From: Chitinophaga sp. E66
GTDB taxonomy: Bacteria; Bacteroidota; Bacteroidia; Chitinophagales; Chitinophagaceae
DNA: 64,000 bases
Direction: 5' to 3'
NCBI GenBank assembly: GCA_019285755.1
Contig: CP079103.1
Span: 3,100,001-3,164,000 of the forward strand
The stretch's first letter is position 1; each line of letters opens with the position of its first letter. The notes beneath the pieces were generated by a model, which saw nothing but the letters and a program-made list of their open reading frames with translations, was not told where the DNA came from and did no database searches. Below are positions 21,753-31,740 of the stretch, piece after piece. Both the position numbers and the translations under genes were made by a program.

Positions 21753-24445
21753 TTACCTTATCAGGTCAAAAGTCCCCTTCTTATCCTGCATTTCTATTTT
21801 ACCGTCTGCCTGCCAGAAGCCGAAGCGGATGATATAGACGTAGGTCCCCATGGGCGAAGGCTCGCCGTTGAAGGAACCGTCCCATCCTTTCCGGTGGTCG
21901 TTGGTCGCGAAGACGAGATTGCCCGAACGGTTATAGATCTGCATGCTGAAGGCCATTACCGCTTTCGATTTGGGACGGAAGTAATCGTTCATCCCGTCAT
22001 TATTGGGCGTAAACGCGTTGGGCATCGAGAGCATGGAGGAATAATCGATCATCACGCGGACCGTATCCGCCGCGATACAGTTGGCCCCGGTAAGGGTGCG
22101 CACGATGTATTGCGTGGGCACCAGGGGCCGGGCGGGCGTTTCCTGGCAAACCGGGCAGGCGATGTTCCCTCCCGTAATAGGGCTCCAGATGTAATCGGGC
22201 GCATCGCCGGCACGGAGCAACACCTCGTCGCCGATGGAGACGATGGTATCGGGCGTCAGGATATTCATCCGGCCCAGGTTCAGGTTTGGCACGTAAATAC
22301 TGGCCGAACGCGGGCAGCCATTGGCATCCATGAGGCTGGCGCTGTAAATGCCCACGCCAAGGTCCCGGATAATATTACCCGTCACCACATTACCGTTCCA
22401 GGTAAGGCTATATGGCGCCACACCGCCCTGCGGCTGCAGCTCCACCCAGCCGTCCAGGCGGTTGCAGGTATCCTGATGCGCGGTAAAAGGCATGAGCAAT
22501 GCCGGGGTTGTGTCAATGTAACAAACTGACTGTCAAGACACCAGGCATTCCTGATGTACACTTTATATGAACCGGCTCCCAGGTTCTGGAAGTCGGGCGA
22601 AGCGCCGAAAGCGCCTGTATTCAGGGCAAATTGCAGCGGCGTGGTGCCCTGGCTTACCTGCGCCAGGATGGAGCCATTGGTGAGGCCGAAGCAGGTTGGG
22701 TCCGTGCTGGTGGCACTGGTCGTCAGCGTGCGCAGCATATCCCGGGAAATGGCGAAGGAATAGGTGCCGGTACATCCATTGTCGTCCCGGATATTGATCA
22801 CATAGCTGCCGATCGCCAGGTCGTCGAACGTTGGCGATGATGTGCTGGTTCCGCCATTGAGCCGGAAGGTATAAGGCGCGGTTCCGCCGGTCACCTGCAG
22901 ATCCAGCCTGCCCAGTTCATTATTGCAGTCTACATTTTGCTGGGTAGCGGCAGGTATTACAGGTGTGGTGATAAAAATGTCGATATCATGAGAAACACTA
23001 CATCCGCCATTAAATACCGTAACGCCATAGTTCCCGGAGGTGGTAACGGTGACGAAGCGATCGTCTTCCCCATGGTTCCGGAATAGCGGAATTGCGGCCC
23101 GGCGCCTGCGTCCAGGAGTACGGGAGAACCGTTGCAGATCACGATATCGTTCTGGCCAAGGTCTACCACCGGCCGCGGGAGCACCACCACCGGCTTACAG
23201 AAGAAGCGTTCGGACGGGGTATTGCGGCCGGTAATGAGGTTGATGTGATAGGTTCCCGCCGCGGCCGGTGAGAAGGCAGGCGGGTTCTGGCCGTTGAATA
23301 TCGGCGCAACTGGCGTGGCGCAGCCATTCATTGTCAATACCCCTGTACTGGAGTTCGCCGGGTCGCCGTTGGTAACTACTGCGCGGATGTTCTGTCCGTC
23401 GCGGTAGAGTCTGGATATACCGGAAGGCATCGCCAGGGTACCGCCGGGATTACCGTATGGCACTGCCGTAGCCGCGCCGGTTAACCCGCCGGCGAAATTG
23501 AGGCGTACGATCGCGTTATTCCCCGAGCTGGCCACCAGCGCAAAGGTTTCACCGCAGTCCTGGTAAATGGAAATATCTTTAGCCGCAACGATCTGGCCTG
23601 AGAAAGTACCAGGTTCGTCACGACGGGCGTATTGGCCAGGGTTGTTCCGAAATCGAGCCGGTGGATACCGCTGGCTGCGGCTACGAAGCCATACCAGTTG
23701 GGACCTTCTTTATAGAGTTTGAGCCCTTCGGGAAGCACGATCCCCCGCCCAGGTTCCCCATGCCCGTCATAGCAGGTGCCGCGGAGAAGTCGGCCCCGAA
23801 CTCCAGCCGTACGAACATGGCAGGCCCGCCCTGGTTGATGACGAATCCATAATATTGCCCGTTATCGTCGCGGGCGATGGCCAGGTCCGCGCTGTTGGCC
23901 AGCAAGCCGCCGGGGTTGCCCCAGTCTATGCCCGTTACAGCGGCGAAATTACCCCAGTCGTTCCCGAAATCGATGCGTACAATGTTGCCGCCAGCATACT
24001 GGTTGCTGCCGATGGCGATCAGGTGCTTGCCGGCAGCATCCTGCACTGCCTGGATGCCTGAGCAACCGTTGGGCAGCAACGGGAAGATCTGTGAAACTGT
24101 TGTCGGCGTCCCTACGTTGGCGAGACTGTTCCCGTAAGCCTGTTGCATGATGCGGGGCACGGTGGCATTGGTCACATAGGCGTAGTAAAAACCGCCTTCT
24201 TCCACGATAACGCTATGATCCGGCGACTGAAAGAAACCAACGGGGTTGCCGTGATTGACGATCGCCGGCGGCTGAAAGGAAGCGCCCGTGCAGAAATTCC
24301 ATTGCCAGGTGCTGACACTGGTGGATTGATCCGTGATGGTAACCGGATCACCGATGCAAACGGTGTCCGGAGCCATAAAGCTGGCTGTTTGGGCGTGCAG
24401 GGATTGACTGAGGACCAAACAAATGAGGTATAGGTATAATCGCAT
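21753..24445 (-). CDS. SprB-repeat/CHU_C secreted protein, T9SS substrate, frameshifted
   Basis: A secreted protein of about 898 residues. The signal peptide is MRLYLYLICLVLSQSLHAQ, followed by a PKD-like domain (CIGDPVTITDQSTSVSTWQW) and about 400 residues of repeats with RIDFGNDWGN/RLEFGADFS/RLNFAGGL-type blades, perhaps a beta-propeller. Then come SprB-type repeats (for example GGTAPYTFRLNGGT and GSYVINIRDDNGCTG) and a gliding-motility C-terminal domain (MPNAFTPNNDGMNDYFRPK, MQIYNRSGNLVF). Four omitted bases break it, near 23,730, 23,600, 23,070 and 22,510. It is probably a cell-surface adhesin or gliding-related protein; no ligand is indicated. Confidence 0.85.
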
Positions 24446-24581
24446 TACTTGTGACGATTCAAATATGATTCGGAGAAGGAAAGATATTATTTTTTTATTA
24501 TTTTATTCCAGATTTATTTTCTTTCCTTATTTTGCCGGGTGTATCACTTCTTGTCTTGACCTTATCTTACTATCATACCGC

Positions 24582-26208
24582 ATGTTACATTGGGAGAATA
24601 TCGCCCGGGGCGCGTTGGGCATGACATTTCTTGTGCTCGTTTGTTACCTCCTCAGCAACAACCGGAGAGCCATTAACTGGAAATTGGTAGGTTTGGGGAT
24701 CTGCGCGCAGATCATGTTCGCCATGGGCGTGCTGGACACGCAGGCGGGCGGGCAACCGGTATTCTGGCTCCTTTTCGGCATTGCGATCACTGTATTTACC
24801 GTTCGCCGGATCATGCGGAAGGCTAAAGAAGGGTTCGGGCTGACGGGAGACCCGTTGCCTGGGCGTTGGCGCTGGCCGCGTTGGCCGGATTTTTCTTTGG
24901 GATCATCCGCAGCCAGCATTATCCGCTTCCGGCGGTAGCCTTTGCGGCAGGATTAGTGCCTATATTGCTCATGGCGAGATACCTGCCCCGCAGGAGCGTG
25001 GAGCTGGTAAAATGGACCGTGCTTGCGGCTTGCTTCCTGCTGACCATCTCGGTGTATATGAACTGGTGCCCCCTGACGTGTTCCGGCGTTCGCTCAGCAC
25101 CGTATCTTCCGCATTCGTCGATCTGATCAACATCAGCCATAAAGGAACCGATTTCATGTTCGGCAAACTGGCCGACCCCTCCGGCAGCTGGGCGTATATC
25201 TTCGCGGTACAGGTCCTGCCCAACATCATTTTCTTTGCCGCACTGTCTTCCATCCTGTACTACCTCGGTATCCTTCAAAAGATCGTTTTTGTATTCGCTT
25301 ACCTGCTGAACAAGATGAAGATCTCCGGCGCGGAGAGCCTTTCCACTGCGGCCAATATCTTTCTCGGGCAAACGGAAGCGCCCCTCATGATCCGGCCTTA
25401 CCGGATAAGATGACGCGTTCCGAGATCATGTGCATCATGGTGGGCGGATTCGCGAACACCGCAGGCAGCGTCATGGCGGCATACGTCGGCATGCTGGGCG
25501 GGAACGACGAACTGGCCAAGGAATATTTCGCGCTGCACATGCTCAGCCAGAGCATCATGAGCGCCCCGGCAGCCATCGTCTGCGCCAAGCTCATGTTCCC
25601 GAAACGCAGGACCACCTCATCCAGAAAGACCTCACGATACCAAAAGAAAAACTGGGCGACAACTTCCTGGACGCCATCTCCTCGGCACTACCGACGGCCT
25701 GAAGCTGGCCGTAAACGTGGGCGCCATGCTCATTGTGTTCACCGCCATGATGTATGTCGTAAACGCAATGCTGGGATGGGTCGGTGATCAGACGAACCTC
25801 AACGCCCAGATCGCCACCATGAGCGGTGGACGATATACCGCCCTTTCGTTAGACATGATATTGGGATACATCTTCTCCCCGTTGCCTGGCTCATCGGCGT
25901 GGCCACGGAAGACATACTGGCAGTAGGGCAGCTCCTGGGCATCAAAACCGTGCTGAACGAATTCCTCGCTTACCAGTCGCTCACCGAAATGAAGCAGGCC
26001 AACGTCATCCGCGATCCCAAATCGCTGCTGATCGCCACTTACGCCTTGTGCGGATTTGCCAACTTCGCGTCTATCGGCATCCAGATCGGGGATCAGCCAG
26101 CTGGCGCCCAATCAGCGTAAAAACCTCACGGAACTGGGCGTAAGGGCGCTCATCGGAGGTACCATCGCATGCCTGATGTGCGGATGCATTGCCGGCGCGC
26201 TCAGTTAA
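24582..26208 (+). CDS. nupC: Concentrative nucleoside transporter (NupC/CNT), frameshifted
   Basis: An inner-membrane ion-coupled nucleoside importer of about 544 residues. CNT hallmarks are SWAYIFAVQVLPNIIFFAALS, the core ISGAESLSTAANIFLGQTEAPL with the conserved GQTE motif, and GGFANTAGSVMAAYVGMLGG. The C-terminal helix has TYALCGFANFASIGIQIGG. About eight omitted bases are spread over the gene, several in C or G runs (near 24,855, 25,885 and 26,090, for example). It would supply nucleosides to salvage enzymes such as the phosphorylase at the left window edge, though the two are not linked in an operon. Confidence 0.9.
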
Positions 26209-26262
26209 AATCCGCCTTTTACAGGATTGTGCTGCAAATGACGTTTTCCTGTTTACATTTAC

Positions 26263-26296
26263 ACTATATCCTATAACTATAACTATCACTATAACC
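26263..26296. repeat. Short 6-bp tandem repeat (ACTATA-like)
   Basis: About five imperfect hexamers (ACTATA, ACTATC and variants) lie directly before the M43 protease start at 26305. They could sit in the promoter or leader; no other signal is visible. Confidence 0.5.
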
Positions 26297-26304
26297 AGAT
26301 TCGC

Positions 26305-28422
26305 TTGCGTATATACCTCCTGATCGCTCTCCTGGCCTTATCCTCCGCCGTATCCGCGCAACGCAAATGCGGGACGGACGTGGTGCTGCAACAGAAACTC
26401 CGGGCACAGCCGCAGCTGCAGGACAAACTCCGGAACATGGAGCAGTCGCTCCGCCGATCCAAATCCCAACCCGGCCCCTTCCGTACTTTTTCCAGGGCCA
26501 CCATTCCAGTTGTGGTTCACATCGTTCTGCCCGACCCTACCGTCGTAACCGATGAACAGATCCTCGACCAGCTGGAAGCCCTCAATCTCGATTATACCGC
26601 ACAGAATACTGACGTTTCGCAGGTACCCGCCGTATGGCAGTCGCTTACCGGCAACCCGGAAGTCCAGTTCTGCCTCGCCGCACGCACGCCGGACGGAGAT
26701 CCCACAAACGGGATCATCCGCACTGTTTCCAACCGCTCCTTCCCTATCGACGGATCGGCGCGACAGGTAAAATATGCCGCCACTGGCGGCGCAGCCGCAT
26801 GGGATGCAGACAGGTATCTCAATATCTGGGTTTGCGAGCTGGATGAAAACTACCTCGGCGTAGCCACATTCCCCCAACTGTTCGTACCGGAAGAACAGGG
26901 CGTCGTGGTGCATTACCGCGCCTTTGGCCGGATGGGTTCCGCCCGCGCACCATTCAACCTGGGCCGTACGCTCACCCATGAGATCGGTCACTTCTTCAGC
27001 CTGTACCACATCTGGGGCAGTACCGACAACAACACCTGCTCCGATGACGATAACGTGGCCGACACGCCGCCGCAATATATCCAGACGTATGATTGTCCGG
27101 CGGGCGTACTGACCGACGTGTGCACCAACACGGCGCCGGGCATCATGTACATGAACTACATGGATTATGTGAACGACGCCTGCATGCACTTCTTTACCAG
27201 CGGACAAACAGACCGCATGCGGACCTCCCTGGAAACGCAGCGCGCCTCGCTCCTGTTTTCTGACGGGTGCCAGCCGGTGAACCTGAAAGCAAATGACGCG
27301 TCCGTGCTGGAGATCGACCGGCCTTCGGGATATTTATGCGAGGCCGGGCAGACGCCGCGGGTAGTGTTAAAGAACCGGGGCTCCGCTTCGCTGACGCGCA
27401 CCACCATCCGCTATACGGTCGGCAACACCGCGCCCGTGAGCTTTAACTGGACGGGCAACCTGGCGTCGCTGGCGCAGGCGACCGTGGAACTGCCACAGTT
27501 TACGGCGCCGCTGGGAGATGCCGTAGTGAAGATATGGTCCGATCTGCCCAACGGCGTGGCGGACGAGCAGCCGGAAAATGACACCAGCGCCACATCGGTA
27601 CGGTTTGCGCAACCGATGGGGTATCCTTTTGCGGAGGGGTTTGAAAACGCCCTGTTTCCGCCTACCGGATTCACCATCGTGAACCCGGACCGGGGCACTA
27701 CCTGGCAGCGGACCGATTACGGCAGCGGCAGCGGGCATTCCGTGGTGTTGCGCAACTTCTTCTATGATATCAACGACGCGAAAGACGACCTGTTGCTCCC
27801 CGGCATGAGCGCTCCGGGCAGCGATTCCATCCGGCTCGTATTTGACGTAGCCGCCGCCACCACTACGCCCATCGGTACGGCCAATAATTTATGGGACACG
27901 CTGGAAGTCTTCGTGACTTTCGATTGCGGGGAAACGCTGGTGCCTACCGGGTACAAGAAATGGGGCGAACAACTGGTGACCCGCCGTGCGCCAACAGATA
28001 CTGAATTTTACCCCACCGCGGGCGAATGGCGGAAAGACACTGTAGAGCTGACGCACCTGCTGCAGGGGCGCCCTTACCGCGTGGTTTTCCGCAATACCTG
28101 CAACTGGGAAAACAACATATACCTGGACAACATCCGCCTGGAAAGCCGGCCGGTTCATCCGGATCTGCGGGAAAAGGGTTTGCTCATATGGCCGAACGCG
28201 TTCAGGGACAGGTTCTTCGTAGAGTTTTTACAGTGGCCGGAAGACCTGCGCGGCATCGCGGTTTATGACGCGCTGGGGCGCGAAATGTACCGCCGGGAGA
28301 AGCTTCCACGCAGCGGCAACAGGGTGACAATTGATTTGGTAAATGCCCCAAATGGTGTTTACTTTGTAAAGTTATTCTATAGCCAACAGGTAAGGACTTA
28401 TAAAATAGTGAAAGCAAAATGA
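26305..28422 (+). CDS. Secreted M43-like metalloprotease with T9SS sorting domain
   Basis: An intact 705-residue zinc peptidase of the pappalysin/M43 type. The signal peptide is MRIYLLIALLALSSAVSAQ, read from a TTG start at 26305; no nearby ATG fits. The zinc motif HEIGHFFSLYH starts at residue 225, with the later Met-turn-like region MYMNYMDYVNDACMHFFT. In the usual HExxHxxGxxH motif the Gly is replaced here by Ser. A mid-region of beta-sandwich domains follows, then a type A T9SS sorting domain (LLIWPNAFRDRFFVEF ... PNGVYFVKLFY). It should be secreted or surface-bound. Its TGA overlaps the mqnE ATG. Confidence 0.9.
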   Translation: MRIYLLIALLALSSAVSAQRKCGTDVVLQQKLRAQPQLQDKLRNMEQSLRRSKSQPGPFRTFSRATIPVVVHIVLPDPTVVTDEQILDQLEALNLDYTAQNTDVSQVPAVWQSLTGNPEVQFCLAARTPDGDPTNGIIRTVSNRSFPIDGSARQVKYAATGGAAAWDADRYLNIWVCELDENYLGVATFPQLFVPEEQGVVVHYRAFGRMGSARAPFNLGRTLTHEIGHFFSLYHIWGSTDNNTCSDDDNVADTPPQYIQTYDCPAGVLTDVCTNTAPGIMYMNYMDYVNDACMHFFTSGQTDRMRTSLETQRASLLFSDGCQPVNLKANDASVLEIDRPSGYLCEAGQTPRVVLKNRGSASLTRTTIRYTVGNTAPVSFNWTGNLASLAQATVELPQFTAPLGDAVVKIWSDLPNGVADEQPENDTSATSVRFAQPMGYPFAEGFENALFPPTGFTIVNPDRGTTWQRTDYGSGSGHSVVLRNFFYDINDAKDDLLLPGMSAPGSDSIRLVFDVAAATTTPIGTANNLWDTLEVFVTFDCGETLVPTGYKKWGEQLVTRRAPTDTEFYPTAGEWRKDTVELTHLLQGRPYRVVFRNTCNWENNIYLDNIRLESRPVHPDLREKGLLIWPNAFRDRFFVEFLQWPEDLRGIAVYDALGREMYRREKLPRSGNRVTIDLVNAPNGVYFVKLFYSQQVRTYKIVKAK

Positions 28423-29599
28423 CGACGAACTCAGGACCGAAACCGGCACTCGACACCCTCCTTGCAGCAACGACGCTCGACAAACAGTTGAAAACCATAG
28501 CAGACAAGGTGATGGCGAAGGAACGGATTTCGCAGGAAGACGGCATCGTGCTGTTTGAAAAGGGAGATATTGGACTGCTGGGCGCCCTGGCCAACCACGT
28601 TCGCGAAAGCATGCACGGGAACAAGACTTACTTCAACCGTAACTTTCACATCGAACCCACCAACGTTTGCGTATTTACCTGCAGATTCTGCTCCTATTCC
28701 AAATTATACAAAAACCGCGAAGAAGGCTGGGAACTGAGCGTTGATGAAATGCTCGATATCGTGAAGAAGTACGACGGTCAACCCGTGACGGAAGTCCACA
28801 TCGTGGGCGGCGTTCACCCGAAGATGCAGATGGATTTCTTCATGGACCTCATGCGCAAGATCAAAGCGCACCGGCCCGACCTCCACATCAAAGGCTTCAC
28901 CGCCGTGGAACTGGATTACATGTTCCGAAAAGCCAAAGTGAGCACCGAAGAAGGCATGCGCCTCATGCACGAAGCCGGCCTCCAGAGCATGCCCGGCGGC
29001 GGCGCTGAAATCTTCCACCCGGACATCCGTGCGCAGATCTGCCACGATAAGGTAGACGGTGAAGGATGGCTTGCCATTCACAAAGCAGCCCACAACACCG
29101 GTATGGTCACCAACGCCACCATGCTTTACGGACATGTGGAGCAATACTGGCACCGTGTAGACCATATGGAAAAACTGCGCCAACTGCAGGACGAAACCCA
29201 TGGCTTCAATACCTTCATCCCGCTTAAGTTCCGCAACAAGGATAACGAGATGGCGCACGTACCGGAATCTTCCATCGTGGAAGACCTGAAAATGTACGCC
29301 GTTGCCCGTTTGTACATGGATAACTTCCCGCACCTCAAAGCCTACTGGCCCATGCTTGGCCGCAGCACCGCACAGCTCACGCTTTCTTTCGGTGTAAACG
29401 ACCTGGACGGCACTATCGACGATACCACGAAGATCTACTCCATGGCCGGCGCGGAAGAACAGAAACCTTCCATGAGCACCGCGGAACTGGCGATGCTGAT
29501 CCGCCAGGCAGGCAGAGCCCCATCGAGCGGGATACGGTATACAACGAGATCGCCGACTTCTCGGATGTGGAATTCACTGACGATGCCGCTAAAAACTAA
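28419..29599 (+). CDS. mqnE: Aminofutalosine synthase MqnE, one frameshift
   Basis: A radical SAM enzyme of about 393 residues that joins a chorismate-derived enolpyruvyl benzoate to SAM in the futalosine route to menaquinone. The 4Fe-4S cysteines are in CVFTCRFC (Cys84, 88, 91). Other MqnE signatures are HIVGGVHP, SMPGGGAEIF, MLYGHVE and LSFGVNDLDGT. One omitted base near 29,518 would otherwise fuse this frame into the next gene; the repaired end reads ERDTVYNEIADFSDVEFTD and stops at 29,599. The start ATGA overlaps the stop of the protease gene, an odd partner. A terminator follows. Confidence 0.92.
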
Positions 29600-29617
29600 C
29601 CGAACTGTTAATATTTC

Positions 29618-29654
29618 AAAAGAGGAAAGGCTACGCTTTTCCTCTTTTTTTTTT
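29618..29654 (+). terminator. Intrinsic terminator after mqnE
   Basis: AAAGAGGAAA pairs with TTTCCTCTTT around a short loop and is followed by a run of T. It separates mqnE from the DUF192 lipoprotein gene. Confidence 0.88.
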
Positions 29655-29684
29655 ACTACCTTCAATCCTCAAAAATTCCGAAAA

Positions 29685-30233
29685 ATGAAGCAACTCAACC
29701 TGGTACTGGCCCTCGCGGGCGCCCTGTACCTGGCAGCCTGCCAGCCCAACAACGGCCAACAGGCCAATAACGCGGCCGGCGCAGACACCGCCGCATCTTC
29801 CGGCACCACCACCACGCCTGCCCCTGCGGCAGACGGCCCGGTGTTCACCAAAGAAGGCGTGTTGTCGTTTATCAGCAAAGCAAAAGGAGACACGATCAAA
29901 ACGATCGATATCGAACTGGCACAGACAGACGAAGAGCGCGCCCTCGGCCTCATGAACCGCAAAACCATGGAAGACTCCCAGGGTATGCTGTTCATCTTCG
30001 ACTTCGCCTCCGAGCAATCGTTCTGGATGAAGAATACCTACATTTCCCTCGATATCATGTATGTGGACGCTAACATGGAAATCGTATCCATCCGGAAGTA
30101 TACCACGCCCCTCAGCGAAGACGGCGTGCCGTCCCTCAAACCGGCGCAATACGTAGTGGAAACCAATGCCGGGTTCTCCGACAAATATCATGTTCAGGTG
30201 GGCGACAAGATCGCGTTCACCAAGTTGAAATAA
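29685..30233 (+). CDS. DUF192 lipoprotein
   Basis: A 182-residue protein. It has a lipoprotein signal ending LYLAAC (Cys19), an Ala/Thr/Pro-rich linker, and a C-terminal DUF192 domain with ERALGLMNRKTMEDSQGMLF and FWMKNTYISLDIMYVD. The biochemical role of DUF192 is not established. Its ATG lies 30 bases past the mqnE terminator, so it has its own promoter or depends on readthrough. Its stop directly abuts the stop of the convergent response regulator. Confidence 0.88.
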   Translation: MKQLNLVLALAGALYLAACQPNNGQQANNAAGADTAASSGTTTTPAPAADGPVFTKEGVLSFISKAKGDTIKTIDIELAQTDEERALGLMNRKTMEDSQGMLFIFDFASEQSFWMKNTYISLDIMYVDANMEIVSIRKYTTPLSEDGVPSLKPAQYVVETNAGFSDKYHVQVGDKIAFTKLK

Positions 30234-30867
30234 TCAGACAAGCCCGCGCTTGTAAGCTTCCTTGATCAGCCCTGCGGCGTTCTTTACCTGCAATTTCTGA
30301 ATGATGTTGAAACGGTGGGTATCAACGGTCCGCAGGCTGACAAACAGCTTGTCCGCGATCTCCCGGCTGCTGAACTCCCGGGCTATCAGTTCCAGTATCT
30401 CCGTTTCCCTGCGCGTCAGCACATCTTTTTCCGCACGCGCTTGCGTTGCTGAAACAAATCTTCCAGCAACATCGTCTTCACTTTCGTATCAATAAACTGC
30501 CTCCCTTCAAATACCGTTTCCACGGCGGCCAGCAGGCTATCTTCGTCCATACTTTTAAGCAGATATCCCGTGGCGCCGGAGCGCATCACCTGTTTGACCT
30601 GTACGGTCTCCTGCGTCTGCGACATGCCCACGATACGGCATTCCGGGAAATCCCCCGGAGCTGCCTGCACAATCCGGAAACGTTCTGATCCGACATCTGC
30701 AGGTCCAGCAACAATACATCTACGGCTTCACGGCTCATAGCGGACGAAAGTTCGCGCAGGTCGTTAAGCATAAACACGGTTTCAATCTGAACATGTGGTG
30801 AAAGCATGGCCGCTATCCCCTTGCAGATAACCGGGTGGGTATCCACTATTCCCAGCCTGATCTTCAT
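30234..30867 (-). CDS. NarL/LuxR-type response regulator, frameshifted
   Basis: A two-component response regulator of about 211 residues. The receiver domain has the phospho-acceptor Asp55 in LLLDLQM and a lysine in TGYLLKSM. The acidic pocket reads VDTH, so the usual second acidic residue is Thr. The C-terminal HTH domain has LTRRETEILELIAREFSSRE and LFVSLRTVDTH, the LuxR/NarL signature. Two omitted bases break it, near 30,675 and 30,425. No histidine kinase is nearby, so it is an orphan here. Confidence 0.88.
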
Positions 30868-30991
30868 ACAAATGGCGTTTTGAGGTTTGAATGCAATATT
30901 AGCGATCAGGCCCTGAAAATGCATGGGTTAGCGAAAGGGTATCACATGGTTATGTGGTAGGGTTACTACTTAGATACGGAATTAGGAAAAA

Positions 30992-31009
30992 TTACGCGAA
31001 AGTGCGTAA
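30992..31009. promoter_or_regulatory. Small inverted repeat before the SDR gene
   Basis: TTACGC and GCGTAA are separated by 6 bases and lie 21 bases before the -7 box at 31031. This is a possible operator; no regulator is identified. Confidence 0.25.
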
Positions 31010-31030
31010 AACCCTCGGCCCCGGCATGGA

Positions 31031-31038
31031 TAATTTTG
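31031..31038 (+). promoter_or_regulatory. -7 box of the SDR gene
   Basis: TAATTTTG matches TAnnTTTG exactly and lies 15 bases before the ATG at 31054. Confidence 0.5.
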
Positions 31039-31053
31039 CGGCAAACCTCTCTC

Positions 31054-31725
31054 ATGAAGCGACCTCACACCGCACTTATCACCGGCGCCAACGCCGGCAT
31101 CGGCCTGGCACTCGCAGGCAAACTGATCGGACAGGGCTACCGCGTGATCGGCACCTCCCGCACCGGCTATATCGATGCGCTCAGCCATCCACAGTTCTTC
31201 TGCCTGCAACTCGACGTCCGCGATCCCGCATCCATAGAAACCTGCCGGCAATCCCTCTCCCGCATGGCCACTTCCATCGACCTGCTCATCAATAACGCTG
31301 GCGTGGCGGATGATGTATTCCAGACCGTCCCGGAAAGAGCTTCGTTCGAGAATACTTTCTCCACCAACGTCACCGGCCTGGTGTTCTTCACGGAAGCCGT
31401 GATAGGCCTGGTCCCTCCCGGCGGGCAAATCATCAATATCTCTACAGATATGTCGCTGCTCACGGAGATCGCGGTGAACGGCCCGGCCTACCGCATGTCC
31501 AAAGGCGCGGTGAATATCTACACTAAAATGCTGGCGCAGCGGCTGATGGAAAAGCAGATCACAGTGACGGCCGTGCATCCCGGCTGGGTACGCACGAAGC
31601 TGGGCGGAGAACAGGCGCCCCTGCTACCGGAAGCATCAGCCGCGGGGATATTAGATATTATAACAGCGCAGAAAAATAGCGGAGAGTTCCGGAACGTGGC
31701 AACCGGTAAGCATTTCGCGTTGTAA
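31054..31725 (+). CDS. Short-chain dehydrogenase/reductase
   Basis: An intact 223-residue NAD(P)-dependent oxidoreductase of the SDR family. The cofactor motif is TGANAGIG near the N-terminus, the structural motif LINNAGVADD is in the middle, and the catalytic Tyr-x3-Lys is YRMSK. An Arg after the cofactor loop (GTSRTG) hints at NADP. An upstream in-frame start would add six residues, but ATG at 31054 gives the usual SDR N-terminus. The substrate is unknown. It is convergent with the cytochrome gene, 15 bases apart. Confidence 0.9.
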   Translation: MKRPHTALITGANAGIGLALAGKLIGQGYRVIGTSRTGYIDALSHPQFFCLQLDVRDPASIETCRQSLSRMATSIDLLINNAGVADDVFQTVPERASFENTFSTNVTGLVFFTEAVIGLVPPGGQIINISTDMSLLTEIAVNGPAYRMSKGAVNIYTKMLAQRLMEKQITVTAVHPGWVRTKLGGEQAPLLPEASAAGILDIITAQKNSGEFRNVATGKHFAL

Positions 31726-31740
31726 GTCAGCTACTTCAGC

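Noticed and set aside
28419..30233. A single 604-codon frame joining MqnE and the DUF192 lipoprotein
   Set aside because: A missing base near 29,518 removes the MqnE stop. The normal MqnE C-terminus is in the next frame, a terminator lies between, and DUF192 has its own lipoprotein signal.
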